Below are positions 23,039-33,309 of a DNA stretch of 64,000 nucleotides, piece after piece. The DNA lies in assembly GCA_014529385.2 (NCBI GenBank), contig CM043968.1, positions 10,053,648 to 10,117,647 of the forward strand, given 5' to 3'. The stretch's first letter is position 1. Every line of letters begins with the position of its first letter. The notes beneath the pieces were generated by a model that was given only the letters and a program-made list of their open reading frames with translations, was not told the DNA's origin and searched no databases. A program made the position numbers and the translations under genes. The stretch is from Adiantum capillus-veneris (Eukaryota; Streptophyta; Polypodiopsida; Polypodiales; Pteridaceae).

Positions 23039-24111
23039 ATGTCTTCGGAGGCGAGGTCTGTTAGCTCACAAGTGTCTGGACATGAGCCAATGACTATAAA
23101 GCCACTTGTGAAAGAGCAAAAGATAGCTGACATGACCTTGGAGCATCTTACCAAAGCTATCATGGCTATCCAAGAAGGCATGAAGGATAATCGTGCTCCG
23201 CCAAATAGTCATATGTACCCAAGGAGGGAGCAACAGTGGTGCTCAGTTTGTTTTGGCCCACATAGTAACAGTGAATGTCCAACATTTAGAGCTAAACTCA
23301 ACAAAATCTTCAATGCGTGTGGTAAGTATGGGCATCAATCTAAGGATTTCCTAATGCTCAAACGGATGCTAGCAAGTAGGCCACCTGTACCTTGGACAAA
23401 TACACCTCAAGTACCTGCACTAATGCCTGCTCCTCCTGTTGAGAAAACACCATTTCACTTAGTCTTTAGGCCTCAGAACGCTATCCAATATGTTCCTTTA
23501 CCACCTCCAGTGCTAGGACCATAGCCTCCACACCCAAGAGTTACCCTGATGAATCAGTTGGGTTGTGAGTCATCTAGCACATATGATTATAGTGATGATG
23601 TAGATCCCCTCACTCCGTATGGACTTGATGCATTCAAAATGGGTCCCCAATACTACATGGAGGATCCTTTTGGACAAGTCAAGCATGTATATCAAGCATC
23701 TGCTTTTGCTCCAAGGGGCCAAAACATCAATAGCTTTGCCAGGAGACCCCCTCTCCAATGCTTTGAATGTGGTGGACCACACCGTGTGGCGAAGTGCCCT
23801 AATAGAATACAAAAGGTTTCTACCCAAATGCAAGAAATCAAGAGGGCCCATACTCAATGCCAGTACTCACCTGTAACCGATGTGGTATAGATCATTTGAT
23901 TGCCCAATGTATGCATAACCCGAATGCACCTAGAATAACACCATTGAATTTAGTTGAGGTTATTAATGGGACACAAGGAACGCCACCTGTTGTACCCGCA
24001 AACGTAATCACACGATCAATGCTACAAAATCCAAACTATATCCTTGAAGAGAGAGATACGGTATCAATTGTCAAGCAAAGAAAAAGAAAACGCGAAGGAA
24101 GAGGTCGCTAA
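23039..24111 (+). pseudogene. Zinc-knuckle region of the same Gag
   Basis: Three CCHC-like knuckles in two or three frames: CSVCFGPHSNSEC followed by CGKYGHQSKDF (second Cys pair decayed), CFECGGPHRVAKC (about 23760), and CNRCGIDHLIAQC (about 23872-23910). These nucleic-acid-binding motifs are typical of the nucleocapsid. Stops at 23522 and 23888 separate the ORFs. Confidence 0.7.
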
Positions 24112-24167
24112 ACACTTCAAGCTCAAAACCTAGTTCAAAGACCAACATAGGGACAGGAGAAGATCCT

Positions 24168-25025
24168 GTGTATATGACTGATCCTGAGGATGACTCTGAT
24201 TCGATAGAGACCACGGAGACTAAAATTGTTACTATAAAAGAAAAAACTAGTAAAGAGCATCATGGGCGGGTATCAAGTGAAAGTATTGTCATGGAAAGCC
24301 AGAAGGAATTGCCAAAAACACCAAAAGAGTTTTCAAAGCTAACCCACCCAGTGACAAATCCCCAAGATAAGCTACAAAAGACAAAAACAAAAAACCACAA
24401 GACAAAGATCGGAACTTATCCAAACCCAATAGCGGAAATTGAACGAGTCCAACATTGAGGGGTTTGGTGAAGAGACTCAACAAGAGCTAGAGCCGGAACC
24501 CAAGCATATCAAGATGTCGGACACACTGTTTCCCACACAAGTTCAACCTCACAAGAACCACAAGCTATTAGCCATACCCAGTATCATTCGGGAAGAGAGT
24601 GAGGATAGGACATCAGGAAGTGGACATACACCTTTCTTGCTAGAAAGAAGGTTTAGTGAAGGAATAACTGACCCCCTTGAGGAAGTGGAGAACCATCTTC
24701 ACCATGCTCTTGTCAGGGTCCTACATCTCAAAAGATGCCATTGAATGTCTCCAAGCTAATGGATTTCATGTCCTCAAAAATACGCACCACTATCATATTC
24801 AAGTTGTATGGCGATCCTGAATTATTCCTAGCACTTCGAGCATTTCTCAATGGAGAATTACAGGCTGGATTACCGCAGTTTGTGCATATGAATAGACCTG
24901 ACTCGGTAATGAATGATGGGGGACCATTAGCACCACCATGCGACATGGAGGAACATGAGTCTGTAGTTGAAGTACCTGTTAATGAGTTGGGCCAATACTT
25001 TGAAGGTGACTCTACACCCCATTAA
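24168..25025 (+). pseudogene. Post-Gag linker of the plus-strand element
   Basis: Three overlapping ORFs (24168-24458, 24439-24744, 24735-25025) of charged, low-complexity sequence without a recognisable enzyme. It ends at 25025, and five bases later integrase sequence starts, so protease, RT and RNase H are missing here. Confidence 0.5.
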
Positions 25026-25664
25026 GGTAACCCAACTGTTTGAGAAGTGGGGTTTAGACTTTGTAGGTCTGATTAGTCCGGCTATGCGTAACACTTAGTC
25101 ATGATATATAATTGTGGCCACCGATTATGTGACTAAATGGGCTGAAGCCAAAGCAACACGAAAGGCTGATGCAAAAGAAACAGCTATGTTCCTCTTTGAG
25201 AACATTATCACACGTTTTGGATGCCTCTTTGAACTTGTGAGTGACAATGGAACTCATTTCATAAATAAGGTGATCAAAGAACTCACCACAAGCTTCATGA
25301 TATCCCACCATAAGTCTACACCTTATTATCCACAAGCCAATGGCCAAGCTCAGAGTACCAACAAAACTCTCATCTGATTTTGACAAAGACAATTGAGGCA
25401 CATCGCACTGATTGGGACCTAAAGCTTAAATCAAGTTTATGGGCTTATCGTACTACATATAAAGTGGCCGTTAATTGTACACCGTTTAAAATGGTATATG
25501 GCCAGGAAGCAGTTATGCCATGGGAGTTTGTCATTCCTAGTCTTCGTGTAGCTATTCAAGAAGGTTGGGATGGTAATCCATTAGTTGAGCATCTATATAT
25601 CCTTGAGAGGACAGCAGAAGAGAGGAAATTGGCTGTCTACAATGCCCTGGCGGAGAAAGATTGA
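25026..25664 (+). pseudogene. Integrase core of the plus-strand element, catalytic Glu replaced
   Basis: Starts FEKWGLDFVGLISPAM (about 25040). Then ATDYVTKWAEAKATRK (first Asp), FELVSDNGTHF (second Asp) and YYPQANGQAQSTNKTL, where the usual Glu of NGQAE is Gln (CAG), followed by TGA at 25375. The next ORF (25380-25664) has LWAYRTTYKVAVNCTPFKMV and EFVIPSLRVA. Substitution of the third DDE residue plus stops makes it inactive. The zinc module is absent because of the upstream deletion. Confidence 0.8.
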
Positions 25665-26048
25665 AGGAAAAAGTGGTTTGACCACCATTTAAAAGATAAG
25701 GATATCAAGGTTGGTAAGGGTGTATTTCAATTACCATATCGAGTGTGTGAAATTACCCCACAAGGTACCATGCGTGTGGAGACTCTAGATGGAGTTGAAA
25801 CCATTGGTTTCCTCAATGGGAGTAAGTTCAAAAGGTACTATGACCCTCTAAGACAAGAAGAGATACAAGCCATTCATCAAAAGAAGGCAGCTAAGGAACA
25901 AGCAGAGCTTAAAAAAATACAAGCAAGAGTTGATGCTCGAGAGCAACAACAACATCTTAGACACCAACGAGAGGCTAATCTGGGAATCACGCAAGCATTT
26001 TTTGAGGACACTGATGACGATTCATTAGAATCTGAGCCACCTCTATGA
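25665..26048 (+). pseudogene. Integrase C-terminal domain with basic coiled-coil tail
   Basis: After a frame break the DNA encodes KRYYDPLRQEEIQAIHQKKA and a long KEQAELKKIQARVDAREQQQ helix. The minus-strand element has the equivalent KKYHLPLTQDMLQQIHQEKQ tail. It ends at a TGA at 26046-26048, but the same frame continues beyond it. Confidence 0.65.
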
Positions 26049-26390
26049 TGCCCAATTGAGCTAAATAGCCCCTATTGGAAAGTGTTGTATAATGCCTTAT
26101 TAGATACGGGAGCAAGAGAAAATCTATAATCCTATGGAGTTTGGTGTCAATTAGGGAAACCACCCCTATCCCAGAGTACCATGCAAGTCAAGAGTAATAA
26201 TAAAAAGAAAACCACTGTTTTTGGAGTCCTTCAAACTCCTATTGTCTATGACAATGGGAGCATAGTTCAGAGCTTTTTAGTCATGCCTACGAGAACTATG
26301 GAGGGTAACATAAACCTTGGAAGCACATGGATGATGGCAACCAAATGCACTATTGATTGGGGGAATGGGACTGTCACAACGCGACCGTCG
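26049..26390 (+). pseudogene. Post-integrase retropepsin-like domain
   Basis: In the same frame as the integrase tail, past its TGA, the DNA reads NALLDTGAREN, then a TAA near 26127, then SYGVWCQLGKP. From 26181 it continues with TTVFGVLQTPIVYDNGS and NINLGSTWM. ALLDTGA plus a later hydrophobic-Gly-x-x-Trp segment is the layout of a retroviral-type aspartic protease. Its place after integrase is unusual; equivalents are at 29483-29845 and in 59038-59400. Confidence 0.55.
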
Positions 26391-27218
26391 ACTCTTATTC
26401 CTACCATTCAAGAAAAGTCACCAACGTTGTCAACTCCAATGACATTGCAAGAGAGCCAATATTCACAAACCAAAGTGGTTATGTCATCTTTGTCGGCTAT
26501 CCATGAAACTTATGTTTCCACACCTCTAGTTGCAACAAGTAGTAATACTGCAAGGACTCAATCTACACTGCCTAAGAGTACATATCAATGGGTCCCAAAG
26601 TCCTTAGTTTCAACTCCTTCAACTCTTCCACCCATTTCAAAAAAACGTTTTGATAGGAAACCAAGAGTGCACCCTAAGAAGGTTAAGACAAAATCACGTT
26701 GGATCCCTAAATACTTATTAGAAGCCCAAGGATTCTATGTCGGAAATGATCAAATTTGGGTTCCTAAACATAAGGTATCTTCCTCTGTCTCACCCACCAC
26801 ACCACGCAAATTCGATTCAGCAATCCCAATATTGGTTGCAGGTCGTGGGAAAGAAAATATTTCAGAATACTCTCCCCTTGCTCCACAGTTGGTTTGGAAA
26901 CCAAAACAATTTTAATGTATTCCATCCAACTCAGGAGAGGGAGAGTCCCAACAAGATTCTAGTTCTTCATCTAATTCCTACCTCTTTGAAGAAGCTTCTA
27001 CACATACTCTCTATACCAATGTGAATCAAAAGGAGAACATAGGAAACACCATGCCGACACCTCTAGATTCACCGCCTATTGAGACCCTTCTGGCACGTTC
27101 ATGGGAGACCCTCGATGCAGCACTTGGGGTAGCAAAAACCTATTGGCCTAAGTCACCTCCTATCACCAACTGGAACAATTGGTTTCAAAGGGTGATGACA
27201 CCTTTTCAGACAACATGA
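26391..27218 (+). pseudogene. 3' ORF with WIPKYLLEAQGFY peptide motif
   Basis: Ser/Thr/Pro-rich sequence carrying YQWVPKSLVS (about 26585) and RWIPKYLLEAQGFYVGNDQI (about 26698-26757), then WVPKHK. Frame breaks follow after 26913, and 27021-27218 closes with ETLDAALGVAKTYWPKSPPI. The WIPK...QGFY...IW motif recurs in the 51-63 kb element. No known domain. Confidence 0.5.
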
Positions 27219-27225
27219 TCTACCC

Positions 27226-27239
27226 GAGGAAGGGGGGAG
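27226..27239 (+). other. Candidate polypurine tract
   Basis: GAGGAAGGGGGGAG right after the last element ORF. It is where plus-strand priming would occur, but the next bases (TCCTC) do not start with TG, so the 3' LTR boundary is unproven. Confidence 0.4.
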
Positions 27240-27451
27240 TCCTCATTCACGTCAATATTTTGGATTCCTACCCTCTTACCCTTCCTTCCCTGACCTTTAT
27301 CTTTATGATTTGAAGGATTGTATATATATAGCTTTATAGTAACTAACCCACTTAATTTAAAACAAAACAAAAGACAAAAAAGTAAAAGAGCAAGAGCGAT
27401 TAGCAAAACGAGAGTGCACAATACTAGCCCAATCATTGGTCCAAAAAATTC

Positions 27452-27959
27452 ATGGCTCACATCATGTGCATTGAAACAAAAACCTATGTTGCAAAAATAA
27501 TTAAGAAATCCATTCTACTTTGGATTGCAAGTATGGTTTACCCACCAGAGAACTATGATCCGGATTGGGACCCCTATGAGATCTATTCTCTTCCTGTTGA
27601 GGATGTGTATAGCATGTGCTATCCTTTATTCTCCATTGAATGGGATTTGATTGAAACACTCGCTCGTGAGAGAAATGTTGAGGAGTTAGAGTGGTTGATC
27701 CGTCTTGGTTCTAAGTGATCCCTACTCCAATGAATTCCTTTTTCTAGTAGACCAGGTTTCCCTTTATGAACCAGATGAGTATGCACACATTGTGTATTCC
27801 TTAGTGCTACTATGTGTGGACACCGATGAGGATCCTCCTAATGATTGGACAAATGAGACACACGGTCTCACTGAGGATGACTTTATTTTTCTAGATGACG
27901 AGGATTGCGGTTTAGCTTTAGGGCTACCGACTGATCTCTACAACACCCTCTTACCTTGA
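27452..27959 (+). pseudogene. Acidic ORF of unknown function, one frameshift
   Basis: 27452-27718 (PENYDPDWDPYEIYSLPVED, LARERNVEELEWLIRLG) and 27705-27959 (SNEFLFLVDQVSLYEPDEYA, DDFIFLDDEDCGLALGLPTD) join across one shift at about 27708. The fused product is about 165 residues, strongly acidic, with regular hydrophobic spacing, so it looks like a once real protein. It lies past the polypurine tract of the plus-strand element, so it is either an LTR-borne ORF or a separate gene. Not recognised. Confidence 0.45.
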
Positions 27960-29299
27960 TCCTCATTGCCAGAGTGCGTAGGTAGGATTAGTGTGCTAGG
28001 TGTGTTTTTGTTTGATTCGAGTGATTAGAAAAGTACTTTCTTTTTCCCACTGATGCGCCTCTGGGAGGTGGAACGTTTGGTTATGACTATTATGCAGCTT
28101 GTGGATACATGGGAATGGCTTTTGATGACAGCGACGATGGACATCTCTCTATTATCAGGTATACTACTTCCTATTATCTCCGCTTTTCATGCTTACATGT
28201 CTGCATATTGTTATTTCAGTTGCTAGGAATGCATTACACTATGATGTTGTTACATTGCCAATTTAGATGCTACAAAATTGTCCAACGTCAAGTACCTTGT
28301 TTCTTTTCCTCAAGTTTAGTCTATTAGTTGGCTTTTAGTAGGTATCAGGACCTTAGGCTAAACTAGGAAACTTAATTGCTGACCTTAATTACTAAGTGGT
28401 CTATTAATTGTAGTAACTTTAGTCATGCTTTAGGCTATGAGGATCTAATTCTCTCTAGCTTATTCCACCTAAGTTGTGACTTGTGTTTTGGAAGTCCCTA
28501 CGCCTAAGCTCTATGCTTACGTATTGCACTCATACATACACTTTATACTCATGCCTCAAGCCTTGGTATGGTTTGAGTATATATGCCTCAATGCATGCAC
28601 CACATGCATGGCATGCTGGTGGCTTGCAAGATGCAAGTATAGAGTAACTTGAGTGTATGGGATATATCAAGTATCTATCTATTCATGTCAAGCACAAGTA
28701 GGGTTGACAAGCAAGGCTTGTTTAACATCCAGTTAGGCTATGAGCCATGTTTCTTACAAGCAGGCAAGCTATGATCTTCTTTCTTGTAAGTATAATTTTT
28801 TCACTTCACTGTGGAAATTATGAATTTCTTTGGGTGTGTAGGAATGGAAATTGCTTATCTCACCCGAAGAATGATTACGACTCACTACACTGCCCATCAC
28901 ATTGGTTATTTTCCCACATTTTTGACTACGAGTCACATTGTTATACCTCACTTGGCTACGAGTCTCATGACTATGATTCAGTCCTATTTTCTTGTGAGGT
29001 AGTCCTATCTGCATATCAAGGTCACGACACCTTGTCTATAGGAGTTTGGATAGTAAGATTATCCCCTACACTACGTTGGGAATGTGATTCCAGTCTAGGT
29101 GCTACGTTGAGAATATGATTCTAGCCTAAGTAGGTTGTACTTTCTATAGGTCCAGCTTTGCCTATTGGTACAATAATTAAGCTTGTATCCATACCTGTTT
29201 TATGCCCTTGGTGTTTGGTTGCACTATCTGCGTCTGTTGACTTCTTTTGTTGTATTGTTGTTTATCTGCCATGTTATTTCTATCCTTCCGCACCCATAC
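27960..29299. other. No gene seen
   Basis: No recognisable coding sequence. Local duplications are visible (GAATGTGATTC/GAATATGATTC near 29089-29120, and CTACGAGTC words near 28926-28965). It may include LTR sequence of one of the flanking elements. Confidence 0.5.
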
Positions 29300-29482
29300 T
29301 TATTTCTCTCGTGTTGGTAACCTAGATCTTGGCACTGCGATTGGTGACTTCTTATGCCTATAGTGAACATGGTTGTCAGTCCCTTGTTTGTTCTTTAGTG
29401 ACACCCTGCCTTTTGGCTTTGTATCCAGTGATTGCATTGTTGGCAGCGAATTATTCCGGGGTTGCTGAGCAAAGGCTACCAC

Positions 29483-29845
29483 CTATTGTTCTTGTGCATG
29501 CTGAATTTTGACTGCATTCGCATTCCAATCTATCTGCACATTGTACTCTTTTTGCCAGGGTTGTCCCAACAACATGGATTGTTGTGTACTTTTATCCTTG
29601 ACCACATAAAATTTGTGTGGGTAAATATATTGATGTATTTGTACATGCAATATAGTCCAGCCCCATGTTTTCAGTGAATGTGATGTACTACTTTCCAGCA
29701 CTTGTGGAGTAGGATGAAGTTGACGTGTGGGCTTAAGCTGTTTGTATAATCTGTAAGAGATCAAATTTGCTTGAGCTCCAGAATCAAGCAATGCCGTCGA
29801 TTCAACTTGATTGCTACCTACTTTGACTGCAATGATTGGCTTCAC
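29483..29845 (-). pseudogene. Post-integrase retropepsin-like domain of the minus-strand element
   Basis: 120 codons: KPIIAVKVGSNQVESTALL then DSGAQANLISYRLYKQL, a middle segment, and SMLLGQPWQKEYNVQIDW. DSGA with NLIS after it, and LLGQPW about 80 residues later, is the retropepsin pattern. It lies downstream of integrase in transcription order, whereas the ordinary protease sits before RT at about 34311-34400. A basic tail (29300-29482) may continue it. The active Asp is retained, so it may have been a working second protease or a ligand-binding relic. Confidence 0.6.
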
Positions 29846-29884
29846 TGTGTCTTCATCAAAATTTGTTAGTCGAATGGCATTGAT

Positions 29885-30439
29885 TCACAACGGTGCTCCA
29901 CATTGTTGTTGTTGTCGTAGAAGCCTTCCTTTTGCCATGCGTTCTTTTGCTTCTGCTTGAGCTTCTTCTCGAACCCTCTGTTTCTCCTTCATTCGTTGTT
30001 TTTCTTGATGGATTTGTTGAAGCATATCCTGTGTTAGTGGTAAATGATATTTCTTCAATCGACATCCACTAATCCAATTTGGCATTTCTTCACCTGCCAA
30101 TGTGGCAAGCTTGACAGCTCCGCTTTGTGATAGGTCACTAATCACAAAGGGTCCCATCCCTCGCTTTTTAAGTTTCTTAGCATGTTGCTTCAAGGTATAA
30201 ACAAGTACATAATCACCTGTTTTGAACTCTTTTGTGCGCACAAATTTGTCAAAAAACTCCTTTTGTCTTCTCTTTTTAGCATAGATCGACGCTACAGCTT
30301 TCAAGCAAAGTTCATCTAGCTTTTCAAGATCATCTATTCTTGAAGAGAGCTCATGCCCTGTCCATTCTAAGCGTTTCGCTACTCGTAGAGTAGGAATTAA
30401 AAACTCTATGGGTAATATAGCATTTAGGCCAAACACCAT
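29885..30439 (-). pseudogene. Integrase C-terminal part with coiled-coil tail
   Basis: 184 codons: FGLNAILPIEFLIPTLRVAK, then ELSSRIDDLEKLDELCLKAV, then a GDYVLVY beta-barrel-like segment and MGPFVISDLSQSGAVKLATL. It ends with a basic, Gln-rich helix (QQIHQEKQRMKEKQRVREEA). This is the DNA-binding C-terminal domain of a gypsy integrase followed by an extended helix. Confidence 0.75.
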
Positions 30440-31034
30440 GTTCTACGGTGTCGTTCCTATCAATGTTTTGTAAGCTACCCTGTATGCCCATAGTGTTGAG
30501 TGTAGCTGCTAATCCCAATCTATTCTTGACTTTGACATAATTTTGGTCAGCTTTTCCATTTGCCTATGGATGATATGGAGCAGATTTTCTATGTATGACC
30601 ATGAATTCCTCTAGCAGATATTCGATGACTTCATTAAGAAAATGTGTTCCTCGATCATTAACAATTTCTATCGGTAAATTGTATCATACAAAGACATTCT
30701 CATACAAAAATTGTGCAGTGGTTCATGCATCTGCTTTTTGTGTTTCCTTGGCTTCCGCCTATTTTGTGAGATAGTCCGTAGCCACAATGATATATTGGGT
30801 ATGGGTGCGATATGCAGGGGGTGAAATAGGTCCCACAAAATCAATTCCCCATTTTGCAAATGCCCTTGCTCCCATCATTAGCCGTAGTGGCATCTCATCT
30901 CCCTTTATCGGCACCTTGGTGCGCTGACATGCGTCACAACGCTTTGCAAACTCTTCAGCATCCATACGTAATGTAGGCCACCATATTCCTGTGGTTAAGA
31001 CAAGTTTTGACGTCTTATCGCCTGAAACCTCCAT
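30440..31034 (-). pseudogene. Integrase catalytic core with second zinc module, stops present
   Basis: 30759-31034 reads SKLVLTTGIWWPTLRMDAEE, KRCDACQRTKVPIKGDE, AFAKWGIDFVGPISPP and IIVATDYLTK. Then TAG (for Trp), AEAKETQKADA, IEIVNDRGTHFLNEVIEYLL and APYHP-stop-ANGKAD, where the catalytic Glu position is Asp. Two of the stops fit single changes of TGG or CAG to TAG. Frame changes continue to 30440, where FGLNAIL begins. Confidence 0.75.
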
Positions 31035-31506
31035 GTGTCTATTCTAGAATCAGCAGGTATTCACTTTCACTTGCACAGATTCTAAGTTGATTGTCCTTTC
31101 CTCGCTTATAGAGTTGGTTCCCAATTAACTAAAAGTCACGAGCCTCCAACTCTATAGGACTTTTCTGTGCTCTTGTTATGTTTTCAAAAAACATCCTTGT
31201 GGTTAAGAAATCAATGATATATTGACTCCATGCAGGTGCAATGTTTAGCTGAAACAATGTCGCGTGATCCACTGGTCGTTTGGCACTACATATAGTACAA
31301 TTGGTAACATAAGCATGTGTGTCCACGTACATAGTTGACCAATAAACCCCTAAGTGTTTCAATCTTTGGTGTGTTTTCACTGTTGAATAATGAAATGCAC
31401 AATCTTGGACATGTGATTCTTCTAGGTAACACTCGAATTCCTTCGGATTTATACATAGTCGTAGAATTTGGTCCGATCCTAGATGATACAGCCGTCCTGT
31501 AATCAA
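31035..31506 (-). pseudogene. First integrase zinc (HHCC) module plus linker
   Basis: 31129-31506: GRLYHLGSDQILRLCINPKE, ESHVQDCAFHYSTVKTHQRL, GVYWSTMYVDTHAYVTNCTI, then CSAKRP and AWSQYIIDFLTTRMF. Past a TAG the same frame goes on: LIGNQLYKRGKDNQLRICAS, a second TAG, then THGGF, entering the module of the core entry. So RLYxxGxDxxLRxC ... C-x2-C ... W..xIDF occurs twice in a row before the catalytic core. Confidence 0.7.
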
Positions 31507-31533
31507 CTGGAAGTTTTTGGTTTGTCAAATTGT

Positions 31534-32236
31534 TTATTGTTTGGATCTGTCTTCCGTGTTATCAAACCTACCTCCAAGGGAAAGAATGCTAACAATTTCT
31601 TGAGACCATTTGGGTATCATTTCAATATTGAAAAGATAAGCATCTAGTATGTCATCATCTACTCCTTTAGGAGCTTCCTCGTTGTGTAGCCTTGAAAGAT
31701 GATCCGCCCGTAGATGAGTTTTACCCTTTTTGACCACCACTGTGAAATCAGACTCTAGCAATATAATAAACTAGCGTACAATTCTCCCTGTATTGCATGG
31801 TTTATTTACCATATACAAAAGAGCTTGATGATCTGTGGAACACAAATTTGTTTGCGAGCAAATAATGCCGAAATTTCTTTACCGCATAAATCATTCCTAA
31901 CCCCTCTCTTTCGGTGGTTGTGTAGTTTTTTTCCGCACTGTTTAACTGTCAGCTTGCATAACAAACTGGAAAATCCATGGTGCCATCTCCCGGTTGAGCC
32001 AGAATACTCCCGATTGCATATGCAGATGCATCAATGTGAACATGGAATATCCTTTCCCAATCCGGTGCTTTAAGTACAGGTGTTGATACAAGGTTTTCCT
32101 TTAGCTTTTGGAATGAAGTTTCACCCTCCTCAGTCCAGTCGAAATCGACTAACAAACAATACAGAGGTTGTGCGATGACTGCATACATATATATGAATCT
32201 TCGATAATACCCGCAGTGTCCCATGAAGGATTGCAA
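31534..32236 (-). pseudogene. RNase H region of pol
   Basis: 31949-32236: MGHCGYYRRFIYMYAVIAQP, then TPVLKAPDWERIFHVHIDAS, where the Asp is the first RNase H carboxylate, and AYAIGSILAQ. 31534-31761: SDFTVVVKKGKTHLRADHLS, the end of RNase H/connection. The piece between them is frameshifted. It degrades the RNA strand during reverse transcription in intact relatives. Confidence 0.75.
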
Positions 32237-32291
32237 TTGTTTCGCATTAGTAGGCCTGGGCAGGTCTAGTATGACTTTGACTTTGTCTAGG

Positions 32292-33171
32292 TCAGTGGTT
32301 ATGCCATTTCCGGGTTAAGACAGATTGATATGTCCTGCATTTTTCAAATACCTTTTGCAAATGGTTAATATGTTCCTCTCGTAGAAGAGAGTGTACACAA
32401 AGATCATCCATGTATATTTCTAAGAATATTCTTAGGTATTCTTTGAACGCGTGCGTCATTAACCTTTGAAAGGTAGTTGGGGTATTAGTTAAGCCAAAAG
32501 GCATAACTCGATTCGCATAAATTCCCCATTCTGTGGCAAACGCTGTTTTGTGTTGATCCTCCATTGCAATTTCCAGTTGGTTGTATTCTGAAAACCCATC
32601 TAGAAAGGAATAAGCCCGTTTCCCAGCCACTCTTTCAAGTACATGTTCTGTGATTGGCAAGGGATAATTATCCCTTATGGTGGCTGCATTTACCTTTTTG
32701 AGGTTTACACACACTCGCAGTTTTCCGTTCTTTTTGGGGACTACCACAATGGGTGACACCCAATCTGTATGTTCAATTTTATAGATAAATTCAGCATCCA
32801 TCAGCTTGTCATTGTTTAGAAAATGTGTCATTATATGTATAAGGATGCTATTTGCTAGGTTTTGCATCTGATTTCAAAGGAATTGTATGTTGGCATATCG
32901 ATGGATCCACTCCTTTGAGGTCTTTGTAGGACCATGTAAACACATCTTTATACTTCTCGAGGAGTTGTGTTAGCAGTTCTTCTTCTTCAAGCTCTAAATC
33001 AGTTGCTATATAGACCGGCTGAGGCTTCTCACCTGGTTCAGTGAGGTCTATCCGTTTTGCATTTTCCGGCCCATCATAAGATTCCTGGTTTGTTATTTCC
33101 CTGACTGGTGGTGTCATTATGATTTTTCTGTCCTGGATGGTAAATTTCCGATAGTGTGATGGTACATTCAT
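32292..33171 (-). pseudogene. Reverse transcriptase of the minus-strand element
   Basis: 32848-33171 is the upstream part (YKDVFTWSYKDLKGVDPSIC, HTIPLKSDAKPSK). 32292-32867 has HTDWVSPIVVVPKKNGKLRV, NYPLPITEHVLERVAGKRAY, SFLDGFSEYNQLEIAMEDQH, FATEWGIYANRVMPFGLTNT and YMDD. The order and spacing are those of Ty3/gypsy RT. A stop after KPSK and a frameshift at about 32300-32330 (after EKCRTY) break it. Confidence 0.85.
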
Positions 33172-33309
33172 GTTTCCTTTTTTTGACTCCCGCTTACCAT
33201 CACTATCTTCCTCAGTAGTCCATTCCTCTCGTAAAGACCGCTTCAGTTCTTGGTATTTCTGTTTACACTCTAGTTTGGTCCACTCTTGGTCTTTTGTTGT
33301 TTTTGTTTT

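Noticed and set aside
28747-29118. Plus-strand 123-codon ORF
   Set aside because: It is driven by short local repeats (CTACGAGTC words) and has no recognisable domain.
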